64,000 nt of DNA from NCBI GenBank assembly GCA_963971225.1, contig OZ020267.1, forward strand, positions 85,363,648 to 85,427,647, written 5' to 3'. A program made the translations under genes and the position numbers. The stretch is from Melieria omissa (taxonomy: Eukaryota > Arthropoda > Insecta > Diptera > Ulidiidae). Numbering within the stretch: position 1 is the first letter of the stretch; each line of letters opens with the position of its first letter. The notes beneath the pieces are model-generated. The model had not been told where the DNA came from. It made no database searches and saw only the letters and a program-made list of their open reading frames with translations. Positions 55,161 to 64,000 of this stretch are shown one piece after another.

Positions 55161-57326
55161 ATGGTTAAACTCGAGCTGCTGAAGGTGGACCAGCTGAAGA
55201 AGGAGCTGGCTGCCTGGAATTTGCCGACTGCTGGCGGTAAGGTGGAGTTGCAGCTGCGCTTGCGAGAGGCGTGTGAGTCACGAGGCATCGATTGGGCTGC
55301 ACACGAGTTCGGAACGCAGGAACAAGAGGCGTTGGCCAAAGTGGAGGAATCGCCTGCGGGTGCTGCGTCGATGCAAAGTACGGCTGCAGCGGTTGCGCCA
55401 CCACAAGCAATGGACATGAGCCAGCTTATGATTGCAATGAGAGGCATGTTTCAGGAAACTTCTGCGAAAATTGAGAATGTCAGTCGCAAAATGTCGACGC
55501 AAATGGCAACGAAACTGGAAACTACGAATCAGGAAATTTCCGCAAAAATCGAAACTACGAACCGAGAAGTAGCAGAGCGAATGGAAACCAAGCTTCAGGA
55601 AAATTCTGCGCGCTTGGAGCAGAAAGTGGAAGAGATTTCGAACAGGATTAATGTGAAGGTTGAGCACCTGGAGACGCGAGTAGAACATTTAGACAAACGA
55701 GTTGACAGTCTGGAGGATTCGGTAAACAGAAAAATCGACGAGCGGCTTAGAGAGGTACAGCTGCGAGGAAGGGTGCAGTCGGTTGAGGAAAGTTTTGCCA
55801 TAGAAGTGCCTACTTATGACGGTACTACGTCATTTGACACATTCAAACTACAATTCGAGATGGCTGCTTTGGAGAGTCAGTGGACCAATGTTAGGAAAGG
55901 TCGGAGGCTGATACTGGCTCTAAGAGGTCGTGCGGCTGAGGTAATACAAACAGTTCCGGAAGGTTTGAGAGGTGATTACGAGACCGTCATGAGGGCATTG
56001 GCAGCCAGATACAGTGACGAGCACAACAAAATGCTGTATTATTGCGAGCTGAAGAACCGCTGGCAAAGAGCAGACGAGGCGCTGCAGACGTATGCAGCAG
56101 ACATTGAGCGGCTCGTACAGTTGTGCTACCCGTCCTTCGGCGCTGATGATCTCGAGAGGATGAAGATTGAGGCGTTTATTGAAGGTCTTCATGACCCGGA
56201 GACACGACGCAGTGCATTGATGATGGGCAAGCCGACATTCCGTGAGACGGTGACAAGCGCATTGACGTATGAGGCGGCCTGGAGGGGAAGTTTTCGACAT
56301 TCATCTGCGGAGATGCATGGAGTCCAATCTGGACGTGTCACGCAAAGCCAGACAGTGAGCTCGGTGGCACCAGCGGGGCTGCGGGCAGTATCATCTCGAG
56401 TCAGTTGCTGGCGATGTGGCAAGCAAGGCCACATATCACGAGACTGCCATCTGCGGGAAAAGCGTTCCGGACAAAAGACGTCGCCAAGAAGGGATGACGC
56501 TCTGCCACATCATTCGTGCGAGACCGAACGCAGGCATAATTCGCAGGCCGAAAACGAGGGACAAATTGTGGATGTTCGGTCGGTAAGAGTTCTGCAAGAG
56601 GAAGATTGGCTTGCGGAAAGGCTACAGAAGGACCAGCGCAAGGATACCGATCTCGCGAAGATCATCGAAGGCAAAGCGCAGAGATTACGGCCGGCCTGGC
56701 AGGAGATGGCTGATGAGAGCCCGATCACGAAGGCTTACTGGGCACAGTGGCAAAGTCTACGTCTGCAGGATGGCTGCCTATACCGCGAGTGGGAGAGCAG
56801 GGATGGCAGGACCAGAAAATCCCTAATAGTGGTCCCGAGAGGCCGGATCGACGATGTCATCGAGGAAAACCATAACGACTCCAGTGGAGGGCACCTAGGC
56901 ATCGCAAAAACTGTCGCCAAGATAAGAAGGAGGTTCTATTGGGTAGGATGCCAGGAGTCTGTCGCTGAGTGGATCAGAGGCTGTAATCGGTGTTCGGCTG
57001 CGAAAGGGCCGAGGAGAAGATCGCGGAGCCGCACTCAACTAGTTGAACGCAGGTTGACAGCGAGCTATGGTCTACGGGCTAACCCAGAGGGGTTCCAAGA
57101 AGGCAATCTGGTAATGCTTTACAACCCGCAGCGGAGGAAAGGTTTGTCTCCACAGCTTCAAACGTCATGGGAAGGACCATACAAGGTCGGGACCAGGAAT
57201 AATGACGTGGTGTACAGGGTGCAACGCTGCGGCAACAGAAACGTCAGGTTGAAAGTAGTCCATTTGGAGCGCCTGGCGTCTTATTCCGGCGGAGCCTCGG
57301 TACTTGTTCGGGACGAACAAGTCTAA
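55161..57326 (+). CDS. Intact Gag fused to integrase zinc finger and C-terminal domain
   Basis: A single 721-codon open frame from the first ATG after the primer-binding site. Residues about 5-40 form a SAP-like domain (LKVDQLKKELAAWNLPTAG), 90-220 a long coiled coil with ETTN/EIS and LETRVEHLDKRVDSLEDS repeats, 225-420 the Gag capsid-like region, and about 433-446 a CCHC knuckle (CWRCGKQGHISRDC). The frame then jumps to the Pol segment before integrase, the HHCC finger (GGHLGI..., CNRCSAAKG) and directly to the integrase C-terminus (GPYKV, VHLERLAS). All catalytic domains are deleted in frame. The fusion could package RNA, but needs enzymes in trans. The open frame over 2.1 kb, in a window full of broken genes, suggests youth or selection. 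Confidence 0.9.
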   Translation: MVKLELLKVDQLKKELAAWNLPTAGGKVELQLRLREACESRGIDWAAHEFGTQEQEALAKVEESPAGAASMQSTAAAVAPPQAMDMSQLMIAMRGMFQETSAKIENVSRKMSTQMATKLETTNQEISAKIETTNREVAERMETKLQENSARLEQKVEEISNRINVKVEHLETRVEHLDKRVDSLEDSVNRKIDERLREVQLRGRVQSVEESFAIEVPTYDGTTSFDTFKLQFEMAALESQWTNVRKGRRLILALRGRAAEVIQTVPEGLRGDYETVMRALAARYSDEHNKMLYYCELKNRWQRADEALQTYAADIERLVQLCYPSFGADDLERMKIEAFIEGLHDPETRRSALMMGKPTFRETVTSALTYEAAWRGSFRHSSAEMHGVQSGRVTQSQTVSSVAPAGLRAVSSRVSCWRCGKQGHISRDCHLREKRSGQKTSPRRDDALPHHSCETERRHNSQAENEGQIVDVRSVRVLQEEDWLAERLQKDQRKDTDLAKIIEGKAQRLRPAWQEMADESPITKAYWAQWQSLRLQDGCLYREWESRDGRTRKSLIVVPRGRIDDVIEENHNDSSGGHLGIAKTVAKIRRRFYWVGCQESVAEWIRGCNRCSAAKGPRRRSRSRTQLVERRLTASYGLRANPEGFQEGNLVMLYNPQRRKGLSPQLQTSWEGPYKVGTRNNDVVYRVQRCGNRNVRLKVVHLERLASYSGGASVLVRDEQV

Positions 57327-57337
57327 GTGATGGGCAG

Positions 57338-57769
57338 TGATACGATGAGAGATTCTGTGCCGCACTGTACAGGAATGTCTTTCTCCGCACGAATGTTTTC
57401 CAAGCATACTTTTAGGCATGCACTGTGAAGTACAGCAAAACTGTTATAAATTCGCTTGGTATAGTCCGATATGGCAAGGATGGTTCTCGAAATGGGCTGT
57501 GCGAGAATAGTCGAGCGTTTTCCAATTAGAAGTGCAAGAAACTTCGGCGCGATAAGAAAACTAGTATAAAAGCAGCAGTGGCAGCGCAAGGGGTCGAGTC
57601 TGTGTTGAGCAAGCAATGGGGAAGCATGCAATAGTAGTAGTGTAAAGTAGAACAAGTGCCAATTTGTAAATAAAGCGGTTGTTAGTTTTGACTACGTTGC
57701 GCTGGATAACTGAAGTTGTTTTATTTTCAAAACCAATCCAAACGAACCTGTGAAGTAATTTTCGTAACA
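57338..57769 (+). repeat. Gypsy-2 3' LTR (432 bp)
   Basis: Starts after CTAAGTGATGGGCAG. Matches the 5' LTR with one visible substitution (near 57563) until the last 45 bp, which differ (AACCAATCCAAACGAACC...). Confidence 0.9.
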
Positions 57770-57773
57770 ATAT

Positions 57774-57975
57774 GATTGTGGGCGCTTAACATCACCGGAC
57801 CGTGCTCCACCACGAACAACTCCTCCAGCATGACCAACTCAGTCAGCAGCCCGGGCGGTCGCCGGCCAATGAGTCGGCGCCACACTGCAACACAATCCTC
57901 GTCGGCCAGTAGAAGATTAGCACTGTCTACAGAGGTGCAAACAGCTCCACCGCAAACGTTTACTGGTCAACTGCA
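57774..57975 (+). other. GC-rich exon-like segment in the hAT-like element
   Basis: An open frame, unusual for the AT-rich surroundings, reads MTNSVSSPGGRRPMSRRHTA and on to PPQTFTGQLQ, and then meets a donor-like GTGAGT at 57976. I do not recognise the protein. It could be a host exon captured by the element, or chance. Confidence 0.35.
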
Positions 57976-59134
57976 GTGAGTGCACCGGCAATTTGGTCAG
58001 GGGCGATATAGACCGCAGCTCTAGACGGAAAAATGTTCAATGGCTCACATTTGTAAAAATAATTTTGTGAGCAATGACAGTTCGATTTTTGTCTTTGGGG
58101 TGAATATTTACACATTCTGTGAAGAAGGTGGCAATTGAAGTTGATGTAGAGTTGATATTTTTGTTACACATGTTTAGTATAGAAATGTTGCAAAATGGAT
58201 AATTTTTCAAAAGTTTTTGATTTTTTTTTTAATAGTTTAACCAGCTACATTTAAATATTCAGCCATCGGTACAGAAATGTTCAATTGAACTCAAATGCGT
58301 TCCGAACTCAAATGCATTCCGATTTAAAAATCGCGCATATAAATGTTGTAGGGTCAGATGGGATAAATGTAAACAGAAAAAAATGTAAACATTATTTCTT
58401 ATAAATTATGTCAAGAATTTTATTTAAATATAATTTTGTGTATCTTCATAACTCTTAATAAGCACTACAAATGTGTATATAACATATATTAATGTAGGGT
58501 CAGATGGGGTAAATGTAAACAAGGGGTAAATGTAAACAGGGGTTATTTTATGCTTTTAAAATTAACTGCAATAGACCATGACCCAAAAAAATATTAATTT
58601 ACATGCAAAAAAATATTAATTTACATGCTAAATTAATATTTTTTTTGGGGTCATGGTCTGTTGCAGTTAATTTTAAAAGCATAAAATAACCCCTGTTTAC
58701 ATTTACCCCATCTGACCCTACATTAATATATGTTATATACCAAAAGTAGTGCTTATTAAAAGTTATGAAGATACACAAAATTATATTTAAATAAAATTCT
58801 TGACATAATTTATAAGAAATAATTTTTTTGCTAGCATTTTTCCTTGCACTGAAAATTACATTGACATTGATTCCGAATGTTCAATGTTTATATAATCAAA
58901 TTACATACACAAAAAGCAATTTCAATTTCAAAACGCAAATCTTTTCTATTTCAGTTAATTATATTGACACCTATTGAATTATTACAACAAATACATATCT
59001 ATCTAAAGATATTTATTTTCTCAAACAAATACTTACTGCTTGTTTCGAAAAAGTAGTAAGAAAATTAGGTATTAAATTTACTACCAAAACACATAGAACA
59101 GCAAATCGCATCGCGGTAACACGGTCAAACAGAC
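57976..59134. repeat. Hairpin-bearing non-coding part of the hAT-like element
   Basis: 58348-58830 folds on itself around 58607. It includes inner GGGTCAGATGGGGTAAATGT copies (58497, inverse 58700-58722) and an outer copy at 58350. The rest is AT-rich, with no gene seen. Confidence 0.65.
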
Positions 59135-59667
59135 TTAAGGGGGTCAATACGTGTAAACGGTATATTTTTGGAATCGCGCATACACCGGAAAAATTAAAGC
59201 AATGTACAATTTTTTTCATTCTTTTATTAATAATAGGTAGCAGTGCAAGAAAAAAATTTTGTTTTTGTGGGCGTGCTCAAAATGGCGGCGGTGCTGGGGG
59301 TCCAACGTTGGGCCAAAATTCTAGTAGAAGTTGTGCCGGTGCCTCAAAAATCATCTGAAAAAAATGTCTATGTTTCAAAAAGTTGCTGCCCAAATTTTAG
59401 ATCAGTGGGACTAAAACTTGTCGAGATATTCTACTTCCAATATCAAAAACCAGTGCACAGTGTGCTTATTTTCAAATCTAGGAGGACAAAAATCAGTAGC
59501 GTGGCGAAATGGTACAAATTTTAATTTATTTTGCTATTAAAGAAGTCGTAAAGACATTGGGATCAATTCAGAAAAAAAATTATATGTAAAAATGTATTAT
59601 GTAACAACAAAAATCACAAAAATTGTAAATAAACAAGTAGATCTTTTGATATTATTTTATTTTAATA

Positions 59668-62143
59668 TTATTCACTTTCACCGGTCTCGCTTGTTTCATC
59701 ATCTGAGGAAGCAGTCGAACCTGGTTCAGCTGATAGTAAGTCCATCACGGCTGGAGAAAGATTTTTCTTGCGCTTACATGGCAGTTTTCTTAAACTAGAT
59801 ATAAGTGGATCCGACGTTACAAAAAGCATTTGGAACAAGTCCATATTTGTGTCTTTGCGTGACATTTTTCGTGTATTGTGTTCCCGAAAATATTTTATGT
59901 CCTTATGACGGGCTTCTTGGACTTCCTCTGAAAGTTGACCGATGGGCAACAAACAACTGCTAATGATTTGGCGTCCATGACATAGAACTTTATGGACAGT
60001 TACTGGCATATAGTACCACGGATAATTTTGAATATAAATATTATATGTTTCCTTACAATACATTTCAAAAGCATCAACGTTAATTGCACGGCCACACGAA
60101 ATTGCTTGGAGAATAACTGAAAAATTTTGAATCAGATTTAAATTTACACAACTTATTCTTGATGCTTTTTCTGGATCTTTAAAAAATGTCCTGGCAGTGT
60201 TCCCATCATTAGTATTGGCAGTATCTTGCTTGGGATAGTCAACAAGAAGACCCATTTCCGCTCGAAATGCCGTTTGCAGCTCCTTTTTTCTTAACTGCAT
60301 TCTGTGTTTCTCTTCTCCAGAAACGCGCCATTTTTTTATATCCAACCGGTATGAAATATGCAGCACACATTCAAAAAATCTTATTAATGCATGTAAAGGA
60401 GACATTCCAAATTGTAAGGCATTTTCGTTTATGGTTTTGCTTGCCAATTTTTCCGGATCGTTCATGTCTTTAGGGGAAGCTCCGCAAATGTAACATATTT
60501 GATATGACTTATATGGAGACAGGGATTCACAATGGGCCATTTTGGCCTCCGAGTGGAAGTGCTGCCCTTGGGACGCACACACCCTTCCCTACCTAACCTA
60601 ACCTAACCTATATGGAGACAAAGATGTACAAATTTTTCCGTCAACCATAGTGAAAAGCAACGTGTGGTAAATTTTGATAAAATGGTCATTGACTTGGAAT
60701 TTCGTTGGATTAAGATCATTAATTTGGGATTTGATAATTTCGACCTCTTCTTTCACTACTTCATCGGTTTCCTTTGTGAATACAAATTTAATAACTCTAC
60801 AAAATCGTGTCGATGAAGGGCATGGATTTTCCCATAGCACTGTACCATCTTCAGTAGAACACATTTTCATCGGTACTAAACAAATGCTAAATAAATGTTG
60901 ATCATCACAATTTTCAGTCGAAAAATTTTGCTTATAACGACTTTGGCCAGAAGAACCGTCGCAACCCCACTTGAAGAACATTGTGCATTCAACCGTTCCA
61001 CGTTCATCCACTAACTTTTGCAAGATTTGCTTTTGTACAGTGCAAATGCGTTCGACTGTGTGGTCTACAAGAGCTTGCAAACGCACTTCGGCCTTGGTTT
61101 CAGTAATGTTAATGCTGCTTTGTGGTGGATAGCATAATTCTTTCGCAGATTTTATAACAGCATATGGTGGAAAAGGTGAAGTTGAGTTGATTTTGGTTAT
61201 ACGACGAACAGCTTTGTACCGATGTACGGAGAATTTACCTTCTATATATGCAGCTAACGCCGATTCTGCTGACATTTCATACTGCTTTGGGGACATTTGA
61301 TTGGCTCTTTTTAATGCTGTAGCTTTTTCTGGTGATGCGGCGGATAGTTCTTTAAATATGTTAGCTGCATCTCTTTTTCCCATTGCTCTTACTGACATTT
61401 CCGTCGCGAGAGATAGTTCCGCAGGACTGCTTGTTTCCATTAAATGTTTCGCCTTTCATTTCTTTGTTCGAAGTGAAGCTTCGGAAAATGTTTTCATTGG
61501 TCGTCCCTTATTTTTTACGGTCATTTTTTTGTTCACTAAATTACGTAATAAGTAAATACATATATGTAATTTTTATAGTCATAAATAAACTTACTAGAAT
61601 TGGTACAAATGTGTTTTGGGATGGTGTATCTTGAACTAAGGAAATTTTTGTTTTTCAGCATAAACCGATGATATTTTCGTTGCTCTTTATACCATCGAAG
61701 GCTTATTTTATGGCTCATGGTACTCGCTTCCCTTCTGAGTAGCTTTCGGAATTCGGAACAGCAAATTTTTTCCTTACAGGCACTAACAAGAACATCAAAT
61801 ATTGCATCTAATTGCTTCGCTTTCGTCGCTTTCACCCATTCTGTGAAAATGTCTTGAATTTTCAATTCGGTTTCTTGCGCTTAAATTGAAAAGTTTGTTA
61901 GACGGCCGCAAAAATGCGCAATGGATCTTTCTCAATATCGACAACGGACACTTCAAGGATTTTAAATATATTTAATTTTTAAGTGAATATCGGTGAATAT
62001 ATATACTTTTTTATCTTTCAAAATTAGTATAAGACAAAAAAGAAATATTTTTTTATATGTATATTGAAATCAATATCCCAGTTGAAATACAGCAAATTAA
62101 AGAAATTAATTGACTAAAAACAAAACTACATACCTGATCCCAT
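59668..62143 (-). pseudogene. RAG1/Transib-like DDE transposase, three exons, one stop and one insertion
   Basis: Model: ATG exon 62143-62134, intron to 61880, exon 61879-61595, 59-nt intron, exon from 61535 to the stop at 59668. All splice sites are GT-AG and phases join. About 690 codons remain when the insertion is ignored. Motifs in order: an AT-hook-like GRPMKTFSEASLRTKK, ITETKAEVRLQALVDHTVER, a first aspartate in FKWGCDGSSGQ, a second in LFTMVDGK, CYICG (two cysteines), a long NDGNTAR block, HKVLCHG (two histidines), and a glutamate in GQLSEEVQEARHK. This order and spacing parallel RAG1 D600, D708, C727/C730, H937/H942 and E962 (alignment by eye). Lesions: TGA at 61456-61458 and an 87-bp insertion at 60522. 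It would cut and join the element ends in the nucleus. Confidence 0.82.
60522..60608 (+). mobile_element. 87-bp Loa-like 3' end inserted in the transposase gene
   Basis: Flanked by TATATGGAGACA (60510-60521, 60609-60620). It ends in CCTAACCTAACCTAACC and resembles the last bases of the element ending at 43366 (CACAAYGGGCC..GTGGCCT..). A strongly 5'-truncated insertion, splitting the gene just after the second catalytic aspartate and before the zinc-binding cysteines. Confidence 0.82.
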
Positions 62144-62248
62144 GTTTTCACTAAATGACAAAAAATGTAAACAATCTGGCATACAACCAAACTCGTACTA
62201 GATTGTGCTATGATATGAGTAAAAAATAAAAATAAAAATTCAGTTTAA

Positions 62249-62979
62249 GGGGGGAGTACACTTTGAACGTCCAAAAAGTAAGGCATTTTCGTTAATTTTT
62301 TTAAGCAATAAAACACTCAGGGAGGGCAAATATGTTATAACCCATTTATTACTCATCCTTCGAACTACAATTTGTATTTTTTTGAACTCGATTGGCGTCC
62401 CCCCGTGGCCGGTGCACCAGGTCGCGCGGGCGTCCTCGCGCGGAAGTCGGAAAACGGCGTGAGAAAATACTCCTTCCCATGTGATCCTGGAACATAAATC
62501 GAACAAAATCCTGATAAGTAATGAAATTCGGGTTAGAAATACGTATTCCGATTTTTTTTAAATTAATTGTTTTCAAAAGTTGTGGCCTTAGGAAAAAAAG
62601 TCCATTTTTTAACCCTAAAAATGCTTACAAAATCGTGGATTAAAAATCCATTTTTGACAAAATCGAAAATGTGGATACGTATTTCTAAGCAGAATTTAAT
62701 TCTAAACAAGAAAACCTAGGCGATATCCAAATTTAATAATAACTGGTTAGAGTTATTTCCCACGCCAGTTTGAAAAGCCCCGTTTCGAGATAAACGCGTT
62801 TAAAGATAAAATGCTCTCTCAGCGCGCCGGTACATGTTTTAGGAAATCGCTTCGTAAAGCGGTAAGGAATATTCTGGCGGACTTGGAGTCTTTTCTAAAT
62901 TAAAGTATACATCCCAAGGAACATTTTAAGCCAAAAAAAAAAAATACATTTTTTTGAAAAATCAAAGTGTACTCCCCCC
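62249..62979. mobile_element. TTAA-flanked MITE (GGGGGGAGTACACTTTGA ends)
   Basis: Ends and inverse flanked by TTAA (62245-62248, 62980-62983). 731 bp, non-coding. It lies upstream of the transposase gene within the element. Confidence 0.85.
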
Positions 62980-62983
62980 TTAA

Positions 62984-63357
62984 GAAAAGGTAAAGTTTGA
63001 AGACCCTGTGTACCTTTATGCATAACACCATGGTCACAAGATTAACCTTTATAGACAGTATGATGTATTGACAGTTGATCCATGGTGTTTTTTCATAAAA
63101 AAAATGTATTTCAAAATTTGACTTTTGTCCTCCTAGATTTAAAAAATAACACACTGTGCAGTGTTTCGCCAGTGCGTGTGACTAGAACGGGCGTTCGGCT
63201 ACATGCGGAACGAATTAACCATCAATAAAGCGCTGTTGCAGGGGAACGGGTCATCAGATTTAAAAACCACTTGGTATTCTTAAGACCCCCTGGAGGAGTC
63301 TATTGCACAAAAAACAAAAATTTTGAAAATTTTGTCAATTTACACGTATTGACCCCC
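62984..63357. other. Right terminal region of the TTAA transposon
   Basis: AT-rich sequence; no gene seen. Ends in the inverted repeat 63339-63357. Confidence 0.5.
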
Positions 63358-63412
63358 TTAATGTACCACTGACAGCTCGAAAAAAGAGTGCCGCTACTTA
63401 GAGTATACTTTG

Positions 63413-63437
63413 CCGGTCGTGTTTTTTCATTTCATCA
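63413..63437 (+). repeat. Copia 3' LTR, second part
   Basis: CCGGTCGTGTTTTTTCATTTCATCA; equals the 5' LTR end (41197-41221) with one substitution. Followed by the CAATT duplication. Confidence 0.88.
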
Positions 63438-63499
63438 CAATTCATTCATTTTTTAAAAACATAAACATAAAAAATTACCTTTTCGTACCTTACTAGCTA

Positions 63500-64000
63500 C
63501 AGTCTGTCCAGTAGAAGCGTGATCGACCAAATTTTAACTTAGAGTACCGATATCAAAAAAATTTGAATGCACTCAAGTACCCTCATCATTTTTGTAATAT
63601 GCACTGCAAAAATTGTCAGTCTCGTAAAACAATTACAAAGTGCACGGTGTTTTAACAAGATGGATCCGCGTGAGAGAAGCGACTTGAAGCCGTATTCCTA
63701 TGTCTACACCCTAGAGGGCCGTAAAATATATGAAGAAGTCAAAGTCATTCGTAACGAGATGGACGAATCGGTATATTGAAGCAAAATTGTCGACGATGTG
63801 GCTGGGCGGGGCCTTGAAAAAAAGACCTCCCAAAACAGGACAAGAAAATGATTGATTTGCTTGCGACGATGCCGGGCTTATCGTTGCGTAAAGCTAAAGC
63901 AGTTTTAGAGAAAAGTGGTGTTCAAATATCAAAAGAGACGATTCGAGGACGTGTAAGATCTAACGACGGTAAATACCGAAGCTCTTTGAATAAACTGTTG
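63500..64000 (+). mobile_element. Tc1-like element, left part, runs off right edge
   Basis: Preceded by TA (63498-63499), it starts CAGTCTGTCCAGTAGAAGCG. A start codon at 63661 (MDPRERSDLK) opens a decayed helix-turn-helix region. A shifted frame gives LATMPGLSLRKAKAVLEKSG and SKETIRGRVRS, a Tc1-type second DNA-binding motif. The catalytic part is beyond the window. Confidence 0.65.

Larger units (their letters stand above)
54652..57769 (+). mobile_element. Gypsy-2, compact non-autonomous LTR retrotransposon
   Basis: Two LTRs (54652-55092, 57338-57769), the 4-bp duplication ATAT on both sides (54648-54651, 57770-57773), a primer-binding site at 55095 and one long open frame between. Protease, RT, RNase H and integrase core are missing. 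Gag and the remaining Pol parts are relatives of Gypsy-1. Confidence 0.92.
59139..63357 (-). mobile_element. TTAA-flanked DNA transposon with RAG1-like transposase
   Basis: The ends GGGGGTCAATACGTGTAAA and inverse are flanked by TTAA (59135-59138, 63358-63361). The single gene (59668-62143, minus) fills the middle. A MITE (62249-62979) sits between the gene and the right end. TTAA duplication fits Kolobok or piggyBac groups, not classical Transib (5 bp); the protein is not piggyBac-like. Confidence 0.85.
54142..63412. mobile_element. hAT-like element (9.3 kb with nested elements) in Copia 3' LTR
   Basis: Ends CAAAGTAAATCCTAAGTAGCGACACT and inverse of CAAAGTATACTCTAAGTAGCGGCACT. Flanks CCGGCCGT (54134-54141) and CCGGTCGT (63413-63420) are an 8-bp duplication with one mismatch, as in hAT elements. 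No hAT transposase is seen. Own sequence: about 54142-54647, 57774-59134 and 63362-63412. Confidence 0.75.
41055..63437 (+). mobile_element. Copia LTR retrotransposon expanded to 22.4 kb by nested insertions
   Basis: The 5' LTR starts at 41055 and the 3' LTR ends at 63437, with the 5-bp duplication CAATT on both outer sides (41050-41054, 63438-63442). Between them lie gag, integrase, RT and RNase H pieces in Copia order on the plus strand, separated by many other elements. The base element would be around 4-5 kb. Confidence 0.88.

Noticed and set aside
59139..63357. Calling the TTAA transposon a piggyBac
   Set aside because: The protein lacks piggyBac motifs (DEQL, YNMLDVAA, cysteine-rich tail) that are plainly visible in the 37162-41043 element.
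59139..63357. Calling it a classical Transib
   Set aside because: Transib ends begin CAC and duplicate 5 bp; here ends are GGGGG with TTAA. Only the catalytic core resembles RAG1/Transib.
1..64000. tRNA, rRNA, CRISPR, riboswitch or bacterial terminators
   Set aside because: None recognised; the tRNA-like bits are retroelement primer-binding sites.

Overview
The window looks like nuclear DNA of a fly, most likely a tephritid fruit fly (inference). It has spliceosomal introns, AT-rich spacers and animal transposon superfamilies. It includes a mariner with D,D41D spacing, the hallmark of the 'rosa' lineage described from Ceratitis rosa and other tephritids. No bacterial operon, rRNA, tRNA or CRISPR array is visible. 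Almost everything is mobile DNA, much of it nested. The only host-gene signal I trust is one exon (20613-20769, minus) of a Rat1/XRN2-type 5'-3' exoribonuclease.

Layout, left to right. 1-10418: a minus-strand Gypsy (Ty3) retrotransposon whose RT-RNase H-integrase block plus 112 bp of LTR is tandemly repeated with a 2948-bp period and runs off the left edge. 10478-15441: a mariner split by a CACTG-ended element, which holds a CR1-like RT fragment and a long TTAA hairpin; an RTE 3' fragment sits in the same mariner. 15586-16602: a Harbinger-like element carrying an antisense retroelement RNase H fragment. 16842-19267: a dispersed repeat containing a palindrome-ended insertion. 19274-20075: the D,D41D mariner. 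20216-20769: host exon(s). 21491-23415: a TTAA element with a nested TA element. 24040-25560: a solo Gypsy LTR and a Loa-like non-LTR relic. 25905-30593: a truncated BEL/Pao element interrupted by an RTE fragment. 30626-31512: two abutting TTAA MITEs. 31569-37050: a D,D41D relic, then a Tc1 element interrupted by a near-complete RTE, itself hit by a MITE. 37162-41043: a dead piggyBac hosting a mariner deletion derivative and a hairpin MITE.

41055-63437 is one Copia element expanded to 22.4 kb by insertions; its outer LTR ends still carry a matching 5-bp duplication (CAATT). Inside it are a Loa 3' end, a MULE-like element, a five-deep nest (Copia > Tc1 > TTAA element > Harbinger > mariner), and in its 3' LTR a 9.3-kb hAT-like element with an 8-bp duplication. 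That hAT-like element holds two notable items. One is a compact Gypsy (54652-57769) with both LTRs, a 4-bp duplication and one open 721-codon frame encoding Gag fused to non-catalytic parts of integrase. The other is a TTAA-flanked transposon (59139-63357) with a three-exon transposase whose catalytic and zinc-binding motifs resemble the RAG1 core. The right edge opens a further Tc1-like element.

Nearly every enzyme here is broken by stops, frameshifts, deletions or insertions, so the window records transposition history rather than a working pathway. Several insertions are proven by empty sites or matching target duplications inside the window. The Rat1 exon suggests that part of the region may be a large TE-filled intron, but this is inference.
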